DNA from: Isotricha intestinalis
Lineage: Eukaryota; Ciliophora; Litostomatea; Vestibuliferida; Isotrichidae
Assembly (NCBI GenBank): GCA_023807065.1
Contig: JAJJLU010003541.1
Location: 1-57,043, forward strand
Direction: 5' to 3'
DNA: 57,043 bases
Position numbers and translations under genes: made by a program. The notes below the pieces were generated by a model. The model saw nothing but the letters and a program-made list of their open reading frames with translations. It had not been told where the DNA came from and did no database searches. Position 1 is the stretch's first letter. Every line of letters starts with the position of its first letter. This document shows, piece by piece, positions 37,783 to 47,957 of this stretch.

Positions 37783-40700
37783 ATGAGCAGCAGTGTAAAA
37801 GTAGTAGATCAAAGTCATCAAAGTGATTCAAACCAGAATGATAGTCAAACAAAAGAGAACGATGATGCATCTCAATTTATAGTAAAAAGAACAGATCCAA
37901 GTGATATATATTATTTTACAGATCCAATAACAAGAGGAGATACTGAATCATCAAAATTAACTTTAGAATTTAATCAATTTTTCAATTTAAATGATATAGA
38001 GATGGCATATGAAAATTCAACTTTTTCAATAACAGTAATTGATCAAGCTGATAATAATTCTATTGTTGGTATTTTTATTTTTAATAATACTCCTTTTGCT
38101 CCTGTTAAAATTGAAGATCCTGATAATCAAATTCCTAATAATCCTGGTTTATGGGAAGATTGGTTTTATAAAAATTTCGATGAAAAAAAAGTCAATGGTC
38201 AAAATTCTTTATGGATGGTTTATTTAGTTTTTGATAATAAATATGCTGTTAATGAAAATATTTTACAAAAAATATTCCTTAAAATTCACTTAAGTTTAAC
38301 TACAACTTTATCTTTTAATGCTAGTGTTATGTTTTTATTATCTAAAACTCAAAATAATGAAGTTGAAAGTTATCAAAGAGAAAATAATATTAATGAAAGT
38401 CAAAGTGAAAATAATAATAATAGTGCAAGCGCAGTTTTTGCAATTCAAACAATGTTAAATTATATGTATGAACAAGTAAAAGAAATTCAAAATGATTCCC
38501 CAAATAATTTTATAACATATATTAATAGAAGAAATGTTGTATTTCCTATTATAGAAATTAGAATGGGAACTGAATTTGATCATGATGATTTAGAAAATAT
38601 ATTTAAAGAACAAACTCCTCCTGAAACAGCAAATCAATTTGAAGATTTTTTCATTGCTAAAATGATTGCTAATCAAGATGATGATAATAAAGTTTTAGTT
38701 GGTCAAGTTAATGATAAAGCAATTGGTTTGTTAGCAATATCTACTGATATTAATGTTAATTTCTTAGTTCAAAATTTTAAATTAGAAGAATATGATAATT
38801 TATTAAAACAAGATTATATGGCTGCTGTAAATTTAAAAAGAATGCAAATTTCAACTCAAAAAATAAATACTCAATCAGAAGAAATGATAAAAATAAATAA
38901 AGAATATAGACAAGAAATAATGAAGTGTGAAAGAATAAGTCAAAGATTATTTTTGCAAAAATATATTCAAGGAAGAGCAAAAGATATAGATATAATAGAT
39001 GATATAGAAAAAACTGCTCCAAGTAAAGAAGATTTAACTAAAGAAACAGCAACAGAAATAATAAATAAAGTATTAGAAAATTATAAAATATTATATCCAG
39101 AATTAGAAAGATTTGAAGGAAAAATAAAAGTAGAAGAAGGAGAATGTTTATTATCAACAGAATTTGATTTCTTTATAGAAACATTAGAATTTTTTGGTCT
39201 TCCAAAAGGTTATATGCATGGAGCAGGTCATTGGGATGATTGGTTAGAAAAAGAAGCTAAGAAAAGAGAACAAAAAGAACAATTTAGAAAAAAATTAGGG
39301 CAAGCTTCTAAAACTACAAGACATAAAAGAGATAAAAAAGAAAATGAACAACCTATTAAACCTTCTTATTTTGATTTCTCTCCTTTAGGTAAAGCTATGA
39401 GATTATTTAAAGATGGTAATATTACAGTTAGAACATTTTTAAGAAAAACAGTGAAAGAAAATAAAAACTTAATAGCATCATTTTTTGTAGATGAAAATAA
39501 TGAACCAAGTGATTTAAGATGTTTTGATATAATGTCATTAGCAAAAAAATTAAATCAAGCAGGAATAAATGTAAGACCAGAATTTGCTGATAAAATAGGA
39601 CCAATATTATTATGTTTTGGAGGAATACCTTATACAAAAAGAATAGTTCAAAGAATGCCTGAACATGAAGTTATTGATATAGTTATTGAAAAAAAAGATA
39701 CTAAGAAAAAAAAGAAAAAAGCTAAAGAAGTTAAAGATGAAGAAGAAGTTAAAAAAGAAGAAAAACCTATTGATGTTACTGTTTATGAAGTTTCTATTTC
39801 TGATTTCTTTAAAGCTATTGATATGACTTTCCAATATGATAAATTAATGTATGAAATTGGAGAAATTGATGATCCTGATTTCATTGAAGAATATAATCAA
39901 TATATGGAAGAAGAAAAAAAAAAATTTGAAGCTTCTTTAAAACATGACAAAAGTGAATATGAAAAGTTAATGGAAATAAATATGAAAACTAATGAAAATG
40001 AAAGTGAGAAAAGTTTAGAAAAATATAAGAAATATTTAGATAATTATACTGATGAAAATGCTATTCCTCCAACTCCAGATGAAGTAATTAATGCATTTTG
40101 TGTTAAATTATTCTTTATTGAACAAGCTTTTGAAAGTAGATCTAGTGATTTTTTATTAAAAGTTTTTGATCAATTCCCTGATAAAGATTATTTAGTTTTA
40201 ACACAACCTCATTCTTTTATTGAAAATTCATTATTAGAACAATTTATTAAAATTGATAAAAAAGTTGATTCTTTATTTGGAGAAGTTTTATATATTATTC
40301 ATAGAGAAAGTTTAATGATTAGTTTATTAAAAGTTGACTTTGCTAATGAAGATGATTTAAAAAAATCTACATATTTATTTGAACAATTAAATGATAAAAG
40401 TTCTCAAATGTATGATTTAGCATTATATGCAGTTAAAAATAAAGAAAAATCTAAATTTATGTGTGTTGTTTGTAAAATTAATGAACATATTGTTGGAATA
40501 TGTCTTTTAAGTAAAGAAGTAAATATAGAATATTATGATAGTCATTTTTCTATTAGAGATTATATGAATTTAGATAAAATTTCAAAATATTTCCATTCAA
40601 GAATTGTTTTCTTTGAATCTCATAAAAATTTTGCTCAATATACAAAAGTTTTCTTTAAAGAAATTTTAAGATTAGTAAATAAAATAGCATTATATTATGA

Positions 40701-42960
40701 AATAGATCCAGATGCAAAAGATACTCCTAAATTTTTCAATGATTTTATTTTAACAAGAAATAGAAAATTTCCTCATTTCATTCAAAAAAAATGGGAATAT
40801 GAAAAGCATTTATATGAAGATGAAAAGATAAAAACAAGAACAGATGGAGAAGAAAGAGATGATTTAGATGAAAAAGAAAGTGATTTTTGTTTATTATATT
40901 TATCAAAGAAAATGATGGTTGAAAGTAGAATTGCAAATAACAATAGAATTGTTGTTATTGGTGCAAGTGATACTGGAATTAGTTTTATTGAAAGTTTATT
41001 ATCTATAAGATATTTAGAATTTTCTTATATTTATTTAGTTGCTCCTGGAGGATTATTATATCATCATATTGAAGATGAAGTTTCTAATATGAAAGTCTCT
41101 ATGAATAATTATCAAATTAAAGATTTAAAAAAATTACTTTTAGAAAAAAGAATTAAAATTATTAATTCTAAAGTCATTGATATTAAACCAAAACAAAAAT
41201 ACATTCAATTTGAAGATTTATCTATATTAAATTATGATTATTGTGTTTTTACAATGGGATTACAAGATCATTTATGGAAAGATTTAAAAGCTTTTTGTGA
41301 TAAAAAATTAGGAGAAAAATTTGCTGAATTTAGAGATACACAAGATAAATTAGATAATCCAAATATGAAAGAAGTAACTGCAAATTTAAATGCTTTAGCA
41401 AGTATTCAAAATAATTTAAAAAATGAAATCACTCAAATGATATATTCTATAGATAATCCAAATATTTATGAAAAATTCTCTATTACAGATAAAAAAATGA
41501 TTTCTTTAAGAAAAAATCCACATTATGAAATTTTATTATATGGAAGAAATTTAAATTTATTATGTTTCATTCAAGGATTAATTCAAAGAAATATTCCTCC
41601 TAAAAAAATTAAATTAGTAATACCAAATATAAAATCAGATTTAACAACAAATAAACAAAATTTAAAAGATGAAAGAAAACTACAACAATTAAGAGAAAAA
41701 AAAGGAAATGAATTCCTAAATTTAGATGATGATTTAGAATTTATCAATGGAAATTCATTAGAAGAATGTCCAGATGTAGAAAGTTTCATATTAGAAACAT
41801 TAAAAAAGAAAGGAGTTCAAGTATATAAAAATTACAATTTTGCAGGAGTGAAATTAAAAAGAGAAGAATTTACAGATCCTGCAAATATAAAACCAGAACT
41901 TCAAGATTTAGTAATTGAATCATTCAAATTTTTAGAAGATGGAAAAGATAATGAAGTATATTTAACAACAAATTTAATAGTAACTGGAGGAATGTTAGAT
42001 GTAGATCCAATGATATTTAAATTTATTCATGAAAATGGTTTAGTTTATAATGGTAGAGCTATAATAAATAATAATTTCTTAACAGCAGATAGTAGTATTT
42101 TTGCAGCAGGTAAATTATGTGAATTTTCGCAATGTTATCAATATATTGAAAGACATAAACAATTAAGATTAGAATGTTATAATAGTCAAGAAGTTGGTTA
42201 TACTTTAGCTAAATATTTCTTACAAACTATTGATTCTCAATTAAATGTTGATGCTAGTGCTTTTGATGATAAAAAATTACCTAATTTTTATTTACCTTTA
42301 CCTACTGGTTGTTATTTACCTGATAATTATATATTCTTTAAAGCTAAAAGTGTAAAAGAAACTAACCCTAAAATTTATCAACAGGAAAATAATAGACAAC
42401 CTTTAATATATAATACTTTAGATAAAGGTGGTTGTTATTTAAGTTTTGGATTTAATATTTTTGGAATCATTGATTCTGTTGTTTATTTCGGTAAAGAAGA
42501 TTTAGATTATAGAGCTTTAGTTTCTTTAGTTGGTTTACATGAAACATATTTGAATAAATTATTAAATAGATTTGAAGGAGATTTAATAGAAAATATTCCT
42601 ATTTTCTTAAGTGAAAATTGGGCTTTGGCATTATATCATGATAAATTTAGTCAACTTGTAATTAAATTAAAAGCAATATTACATGAAGAAGATATATATA
42701 AAATTGTATATGATGTTGTTGAAAAAGATGAAGCTTTAGATAGAGAAGCAATAACTGGTTTATTACAAAAAGTTGGAAAGAGAACTAAAGCTAAAATTGA
42801 ATATGAAATTGTTAGTTTTCTTAATGAAAATAGAAATCAATTACCTTTTTATCATATTCCTGCTTTAAAACCTGTTGAAGATAGTACTCAAGATGGAAAC
42901 TCTGCTAATTCTAGTAAAAAAAGTTCAAAGAAAGTTTCTAGACAAGAAAGTGCTAAATAA
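37783..42960 (+). CDS. CFAP61: Cilia- and flagella-associated protein 61
   Basis: A 1725-residue protein. The N-terminal third holds GNAT-like acetyltransferase-fold pieces that have lost obvious catalysis (SIVGIFIFNNTPF, KAIGLLAIS, HIVGICLLSKEVNIEYYDSH). A long helical, charged insert lies between (about residues 340-760, with a Lys/Glu run near 640). Near residue 1050 a Rossmann FAD/NAD-type segment begins (NRIVVIGASDTGISFIESLL), with LVAPGGLLYHH and later ITADSSIFAAGKLCEF-like dinucleotide-fold elements. This order is that of CFAP61, a calmodulin- and spoke-associated complex component at the base of radial spoke 3 of motile axonemes. The tail is Ser/Lys-rich. It is strong evidence that the organism builds motile cilia or flagella. 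Confidence 0.9.
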   Translation: MSSSVKVVDQSHQSDSNQNDSQTKENDDASQFIVKRTDPSDIYYFTDPITRGDTESSKLTLEFNQFFNLNDIEMAYENSTFSITVIDQADNNSIVGIFIFNNTPFAPVKIEDPDNQIPNNPGLWEDWFYKNFDEKKVNGQNSLWMVYLVFDNKYAVNENILQKIFLKIHLSLTTTLSFNASVMFLLSKTQNNEVESYQRENNINESQSENNNNSASAVFAIQTMLNYMYEQVKEIQNDSPNNFITYINRRNVVFPIIEIRMGTEFDHDDLENIFKEQTPPETANQFEDFFIAKMIANQDDDNKVLVGQVNDKAIGLLAISTDINVNFLVQNFKLEEYDNLLKQDYMAAVNLKRMQISTQKINTQSEEMIKINKEYRQEIMKCERISQRLFLQKYIQGRAKDIDIIDDIEKTAPSKEDLTKETATEIINKVLENYKILYPELERFEGKIKVEEGECLLSTEFDFFIETLEFFGLPKGYMHGAGHWDDWLEKEAKKREQKEQFRKKLGQASKTTRHKRDKKENEQPIKPSYFDFSPLGKAMRLFKDGNITVRTFLRKTVKENKNLIASFFVDENNEPSDLRCFDIMSLAKKLNQAGINVRPEFADKIGPILLCFGGIPYTKRIVQRMPEHEVIDIVIEKKDTKKKKKKAKEVKDEEEVKKEEKPIDVTVYEVSISDFFKAIDMTFQYDKLMYEIGEIDDPDFIEEYNQYMEEEKKKFEASLKHDKSEYEKLMEINMKTNENESEKSLEKYKKYLDNYTDENAIPPTPDEVINAFCVKLFFIEQAFESRSSDFLLKVFDQFPDKDYLVLTQPHSFIENSLLEQFIKIDKKVDSLFGEVLYIIHRESLMISLLKVDFANEDDLKKSTYLFEQLNDKSSQMYDLALYAVKNKEKSKFMCVVCKINEHIVGICLLSKEVNIEYYDSHFSIRDYMNLDKISKYFHSRIVFFESHKNFAQYTKVFFKEILRLVNKIALYYEIDPDAKDTPKFFNDFILTRNRKFPHFIQKKWEYEKHLYEDEKIKTRTDGEERDDLDEKESDFCLLYLSKKMMVESRIANNNRIVVIGASDTGISFIESLLSIRYLEFSYIYLVAPGGLLYHHIEDEVSNMKVSMNNYQIKDLKKLLLEKRIKIINSKVIDIKPKQKYIQFEDLSILNYDYCVFTMGLQDHLWKDLKAFCDKKLGEKFAEFRDTQDKLDNPNMKEVTANLNALASIQNNLKNEITQMIYSIDNPNIYEKFSITDKKMISLRKNPHYEILLYGRNLNLLCFIQGLIQRNIPPKKIKLVIPNIKSDLTTNKQNLKDERKLQQLREKKGNEFLNLDDDLEFINGNSLEECPDVESFILETLKKKGVQVYKNYNFAGVKLKREEFTDPANIKPELQDLVIESFKFLEDGKDNEVYLTTNLIVTGGMLDVDPMIFKFIHENGLVYNGRAIINNNFLTADSSIFAAGKLCEFSQCYQYIERHKQLRLECYNSQEVGYTLAKYFLQTIDSQLNVDASAFDDKKLPNFYLPLPTGCYLPDNYIFFKAKSVKETNPKIYQQENNRQPLIYNTLDKGGCYLSFGFNIFGIIDSVVYFGKEDLDYRALVSLVGLHETYLNKLLNRFEGDLIENIPIFLSENWALALYHDKFSQLVIKLKAILHEEDIYKIVYDVVEKDEALDREAITGLLQKVGKRTKAKIEYEIVSFLNENRNQLPFYHIPALKPVEDSTQDGNSANSSKKSSKKVSRQESAK

Positions 42961-43119
42961 ATATTATTTTTAAAAGTTTTTATTTATTTTTTTGATATAT
43001 AAAATGATAATTAAAATTATATTTAAATTTCATTTCTATCTTTATAAAAAGCATAAAAAAATAAAAAAAATTTATAATAAATATTTTTCATTTTATTTAC
43101 TATTAAAAGAAATAAATAT

Positions 43120-44403
43120 TTATTTCTTATTTTTATCGATTGTATAATTAGGATTTATAGGATACATTTGCATCATAGGAAATCCATAAGGAATTTGATT
43201 ATAAGGATAATCTTGTCCTTGTTCATTTGGAACTTGAAAATTTTGAGGTGTGATATAAGGATAATAAGAAAAATTGATATTATTATTATTTTTATCTTTG
43301 ATATCTTGATTATTAGGATCATACATCATATAAGGAACCATCATATAATATATTGGTTGTTGTTTAGGTTCATTTTGTGGTATTTTCATATTTGGATTAT
43401 AAAACATTGGAAATGGATATATTAATCTTTGATTTGGATTATTCATATTATTTACAGTTTGATTATTTTGTTGAGTATTATTATTTATATTTTGGTGATT
43501 TGTATTATTATTATTTATATTTTGATTTATTAACTTTTTTTCTTCTCCTGATATAGATACTACTGTACTCTTATTTATTTCAAATTCTTTTAATTTTTTA
43601 TTCTCTTTAATTGTTAAATTTGATTCTTGAACTGGAGTATATTCTTCTTTTTCTTTCTTAATTTTTTCTTTTTCTCTTTTTTTATTTTTTAAATTTTCTT
43701 TATTTTTATTTTCATTTTCCTCTTCTTCATTATTATGTTGTTCAATTTCTACTTTTTGTTTTTTTCTTCGTTTTTTTACTTCTTTTGTTTCATTTTCATT
43801 TTCTTTATTTTTTATTATTTCTTTTTCTTCATTTTTTTCTATAATATTATCAACATCTTTTTCATTTTTTTTTGTTTCAAAGTTTTCATTTTTTTCATTT
43901 TCATCTGGAACTTCGACTGCATTTTTACTTTTATAATTTTTCTTATAATAATTATTTCTATAATAAGGTCTTCTATAATTTCTATAATAATTGTTATTAT
44001 TTCTTCTATAATAAAAATTTTCTTTATTTTCATTTTGATTTTCTCTTTCATTTTCTTCTTTTTTTTTATATTTTTTTGTATAAAAAATATTATTTTTGAA
44101 AGGCCTTTTATTTATTTTTTTTTCTTTTTCTAAAATTAATTAATTATATAAATTTAATTTACTTTTTCCAACTTGATGCCATTGATATTCTTTTCCTCTA
44201 TTTGCTTCTTTTTCTAATTCTTTTAAATCATATAATATTTTTTCTTCATTATCTCCATATTTACACATTAATTCATATATATCATCATCATCTAAAATAT
44301 AATTTGTTTGTTCTTGATAATAATCTAATTTTTTTATTTCTTCTGGAGTATATTCTTCTGTGTCAGATTCTTCTTTATTTTTTTGTTCATTTGATTTCTT
44401 CAT
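43120..44403 (-). CDS. UBA/CUE-like, basic, Asn/Tyr-rich protein (two exons)
   Basis: Exon 1 is 44163-44403 and exon 2 is 43120-44129; joined they encode 416 residues. Without the join exon 2 has no ATG until its last quarter, so a shorter call would be wrong. Residues about 20-80 form a small helical domain (YTPEEIKKLDYYQEQTNYIL, DDIYELMCKYGDNEEKILYDL) like a UBA/CUE ubiquitin-binding fold, followed by EYQWHQVGKK. Exon 2 begins Lys-rich, then has a Tyr/Arg/Asn tract (NNNNYYRNYRRPYYRNNYY) of the RNA-binding type, charged Glu/Lys sequence, Asn/Gln-rich sequence and a Pro/Met/Tyr-rich end (YYMMVPYMMYDPN). This layout fits a granule or mRNA-associated protein, which is inference only. Confidence 0.8.
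44130..44162 (-). other. 33-nt intron in the UBA/CUE-like gene
   Basis: On the minus strand it starts GTAAAT and ends TTTTAG, with pure A/T inside. It splits a codon after its first base (phase 1): exon 1 ends ...GGA AAA A and exon 2 resumes AA AAA GAA. Removing it fuses the ATG-led frame to a 330-codon frame that lacks its own start near its 5' end. The intron is exactly divisible by three but carries in-frame TAA stops, so retention would truncate the protein. Confidence 0.8.
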
Positions 44404-45006
44404 TTTTTCTTTTTAAATAGATTTTTATTTTTTTTACAATTAATATATGCTCCTATTATTTTTTATTTAAGGAAAATTTAAAAAAAATAATTAATTATTA
44501 ATGAAAACTATTATTTTATTATTAATATCTAATGATTTTTAACGAAATTATAATATTATATATAGATTTTACAAAATTCAATTTAGATATAATTGAATTG
44601 AATATAAAAGAAAAAAAGAATGAGAAAAAAAATAAAAATTAAGGAATTAAAAATGAGTTGAAAAAGAGAAAAGATTATGATTTAATATGAATAATTCAAA
44701 TATTTAATTTGAATCATTTATAACATATTATTTTTAAAAATTTAAAATACAATAAAAGGGTTTTATAATAAAAAATAAATAAATATTTTTATCTTTATAA
44801 TAATATTTTTATTAATTAAATTTAATGGTTAATTTTTTTCTTATTTATAAAATTCATTATAAAAATTAAAATATATTATAATATATATGATAAAGTAATA
44901 AAAATTATATAACAATATATAAAATTCACAAATTAAAGAAATATTAGAACGATTTTTTCAATATAGATATAAAAATTATTGAAAATACAAACAATCAATT
45001 GATCAA
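44404..45006. other. AT-rich spacer
   Basis: It separates two minus-strand genes. No coding stretch, RNA-like island or clear repeat is seen in about 600 bases. Confidence 0.6.
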
Positions 45007-47514
45007 TTATTCATATTTATTTTCTTCTTCATCTATATTTTCAATAACATAAGAAATTCTAGGTTGAACTTTCCATAAATTATTTTTACCTTTTAATTCT
45101 ACAAAATTATTTTCTCCAGGTCCAACAATTATTATAATTTCATTAGTATCTTCTTTTTCACCAACAAATTCAATATTAATATTTTTTTCAATATTAATTT
45201 TTTCTTTCAATCTTAAATTTTTAGTTTTATTTTCATAATAATAACATAATCCAAAAGTATACTTATAAATATAAACAAAAATATCACATTCTTCATCATT
45301 TTTTTTATTAATTCTTTTAGTTAATTTTCCCCTTTCTTTTGCTAATTTCATTAAAGATTTTTTACCAAAAGAAACACAACTTTGATAAGAAAAAATTAAA
45401 TTATATTCATTTAATTGTAAATGTTTAATTAAAATAATTTCAGTTTTTCCAGGACCAACTTCAATATGATAAGAAGTACCATGAAAAGGTTTTAATAATT
45501 CTAAACCTTCAAATTTAGTATATTTAACATCTTCAATTAAAGTAGCATCTTCTTCAAAATTTTCAAAATATAAATAAGTAAAACCTTCAGGAACAGAATT
45601 TGAATATTTTGAACAATTTGGTGCTCCATCATTATCATATTTAATACAAACATTTTGTATTTTCGCACATGATGTAAATATATTTTCTAATATATTTGGA
45701 AATTTATCGTTTTCTTCTCTTTTTAATTCTACTTCTTCATCTGAATAAATTGATATTACATATGATGTTTCATTTTCTATATTTGACAATTCACAATATA
45801 ATAAATATTCTCCTTCATGTAAATCTTTTTCTATTATTATTTCTTTTTTTTGATCCATTTTACCTTCTAAATATTCTATTTTATTTATTCCATTTTCATT
45901 ATGTAATTTACATAGTATTATTCTACTTATTGCAAAATCAATTTTATTTGAATATATATCTTTTCTATCTTCTTGAATTAATGAAATTTGACATAAAGTC
46001 TCTTTATGCATTTCATAAATTTTAAAAGTTACTATACAATAATTTTTAGGTTTTTGATATAATAAAATAGATTTATAATAATAATCATTCATAAATTTAC
46101 ATATTTTAATTTTACTAAAATAATGTTTAAAATCTTTTAAATCCATATAAAAGCAATTATCATTTTCTTTATAACCAAATTTATCTCTTAAACTTTCATT
46201 CCAAAAAGAAGAAGCATCACTCCAATCTCCAATCCATTCAATTTTACTCCATAAATTTTTAATTTTAATCACAGTTTTATAATTATCATCATTAAAAGGA
46301 TTATTATCTAAAATATTATAACCATTTCTTAAATCATCAGAATTGAGAGTATAAACCATTAAAATAGGATAATCAAAATTAGGATTTAAACCTAATTCAC
46401 TTAATAATTCTTGTGAAGCAACAGTATCACCTTTACTAGCTAAAATAATCCAATTTTTTTCATAAGCTTCATTTAATTGCTCAACTAAATCATCTGTAGA
46501 ATTATCTAAAGTTATTACTGGAGCATATGTAAAATCTCTTAATATTCCTTCTATATTTTTTATATCTATATTATTATATGATCCATTTAATTTCGCATAT
46601 GATTTTTCTAATATTGGAATCCAAAGTGAATCATTTTTTGATGATGAAAATATTATTTTATTTGATTTTATATCCACTGGAAAAAAATCGTCTATTATTA
46701 CTTCTTTAAGTAAACCATCTTTACAAATATTTACTGAAAATATACTTTTATTATTTTTTTCTTTTGTTATAAATAATTTCTTTATTATATGAGGAAAATA
46801 TACTAAAGCACTTAATACACTTATAAAATTTGAATTACTAAATTCACCTTTTTTTATTTCTTCTGTATCTATTTTATCTTTATAAAATATTGGTGAATTT
46901 TTTCCATTTTTGTTAAAAGCTTCATCACTTTCTCTAATCCATTTTATGTTTTTAAATTTCTTTTGAAGAGGTGTTCTTTCTGATATTTTTTCACTATTAT
47001 ATTTTGAAACTTGAAAATAATTAAATCCTTTAATTAAACTATTTTGATTTGGAGGAAATTGATTATCATAAAATTGTTTATTTGTTTTTATCAATTCATT
47101 AAGAATTAATTTATAATTTTGAATAGCTGAACTTTTTCTTAAAATATTTGCAAAAATATATTTTATCATTCTTGGAGTATTATTATGATCTGTTAAAAAA
47201 TTTCCTACTTTTAATTTAATATCTATTTTTTTACTAGTATTATTTGGATTATAAGCATCAAATTGATTAGTTAAAATTCTTCTAGTTGATAATTGATTAT
47301 TTGCATTTTGATTATTATTATTATAATTGTTATTTAATATTTTACTGTTATCCTTCTTTTTTTCTGCATTTTTATATTTTTTTGAATCAGTATTAATTTC
47401 ATCTTCATTTAATTCTGATTCATTATTTTCAGAAATTTTATTTGATTCTGAATAATCAGAATCAGTATTTTCAAAATTATCCATTTGTTGAAGGTTAAAT
47501 ATGGGACCATTCAT
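45007..47514 (-). CDS. Calpain-like protein without the catalytic Cys/His
   Basis: An 835-residue protein. Residues 1-110 are acidic and Asn-rich. The papain-like calpain core runs from about 190 to 470: KWIRESDEAF and the LGDCWF-equivalent FSNSNFISVLSAL near residue 220, where the active cysteine is serine. KSYAKLNGSYNNI matches the EKAYAKLHGSY block. NFDYPILMVYTL stands where GHAYSV would be, with no histidine. IKNLWSKIEWIGDWSDASSFW matches RNPWGxxEWxGxWSDxSxxW and keeps the Asn. Domain III-like beta sandwiches follow, twice (about 500-620 and 690-830). It is therefore almost certainly not a protease but a calpain-fold scaffold, as seen among protist and kinetoplastid calpain-like proteins. 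Confidence 0.88.
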   Translation of the reverse strand: MNGPIFNLQQMDNFENTDSDYSESNKISENNESELNEDEINTDSKKYKNAEKKKDNSKILNNNYNNNNQNANNQLSTRRILTNQFDAYNPNNTSKKIDIKLKVGNFLTDHNNTPRMIKYIFANILRKSSAIQNYKLILNELIKTNKQFYDNQFPPNQNSLIKGFNYFQVSKYNSEKISERTPLQKKFKNIKWIRESDEAFNKNGKNSPIFYKDKIDTEEIKKGEFSNSNFISVLSALVYFPHIIKKLFITKEKNNKSIFSVNICKDGLLKEVIIDDFFPVDIKSNKIIFSSSKNDSLWIPILEKSYAKLNGSYNNIDIKNIEGILRDFTYAPVITLDNSTDDLVEQLNEAYEKNWIILASKGDTVASQELLSELGLNPNFDYPILMVYTLNSDDLRNGYNILDNNPFNDDNYKTVIKIKNLWSKIEWIGDWSDASSFWNESLRDKFGYKENDNCFYMDLKDFKHYFSKIKICKFMNDYYYKSILLYQKPKNYCIVTFKIYEMHKETLCQISLIQEDRKDIYSNKIDFAISRIILCKLHNENGINKIEYLEGKMDQKKEIIIEKDLHEGEYLLYCELSNIENETSYVISIYSDEEVELKREENDKFPNILENIFTSCAKIQNVCIKYDNDGAPNCSKYSNSVPEGFTYLYFENFEEDATLIEDVKYTKFEGLELLKPFHGTSYHIEVGPGKTEIILIKHLQLNEYNLIFSYQSCVSFGKKSLMKLAKERGKLTKRINKKNDEECDIFVYIYKYTFGLCYYYENKTKNLRLKEKINIEKNINIEFVGEKEDTNEIIIIVGPGENNFVELKGKNNLWKVQPRISYVIENIDEEENKYE

Positions 47515-47957
47515 TAATAGAATTTAAAAATTTTGAAAAAATCTTATATAAATAAAAATATTAAATAAAAATTTGGCATTTAAATTTTATATTTTAATAT
47601 ATAATTTAAAAGAACAATTAAAATTGATGATGAGGAATATTATTTATTGTTTGGATTTCTTTTTTATGGAAATATTATTATTTGATTTTAATAAAATAAT
47701 TACTTTTATTAAAGAAGAAGAAAGTTCTTATTTTGGAAAATTTTTATTATTATTGTTGGATTTGATATTAATTCTTTTAATATTTAAAAAACATAAAAGA
47801 AAATAAAATTGATGATAAATATATTATCATACTCAAAATGATGATAACAATTAAATTCTTTTAAAACCAAATAAATAATCCATAAGTATTTTAATTTAAT
47901 TATTGATAATTATTATTTATATTTTTTGTAATAAATTAATAATTTATTTAAAATTTC
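47515..47957. other. Divergent intergenic region, possible small membrane ORF
   Basis: It is the upstream region of both the calpain-like gene and SLY1. It holds one short ATG frame described separately; the rest is A/T-rich with nothing distinct. Confidence 0.4.
47627..47806 (+). CDS. Possible small tail-anchored protein (59 residues)
   Basis: A short frame from two consecutive ATGs to TAA. It reads as a hydrophobic stretch, a charged middle (KEEESS), one strong C-terminal membrane helix (FLLLLLDLILILLIF) and a basic end (KKHKRK), a sensible tail-anchor order. Against it: the frame is open by chance quite often in such A/T-rich DNA, hydrophobic Leu/Phe/Ile runs arise from T-rich codons, and no known small protein is recognised. 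Confidence 0.28.
   Translation: MMRNIIYCLDFFFMEILLFDFNKIITFIKEEESSYFGKFLLLLLDLILILLIFKKHKRK

Noticed and set aside
43735..44133. Plus-strand Phe/Ile-rich frame
   Set aside because: It is the antisense of the Lys/Glu-rich exon of the minus-strand UBA/CUE-like gene; Phe/Ile runs are the complement of Lys/Asn codons.
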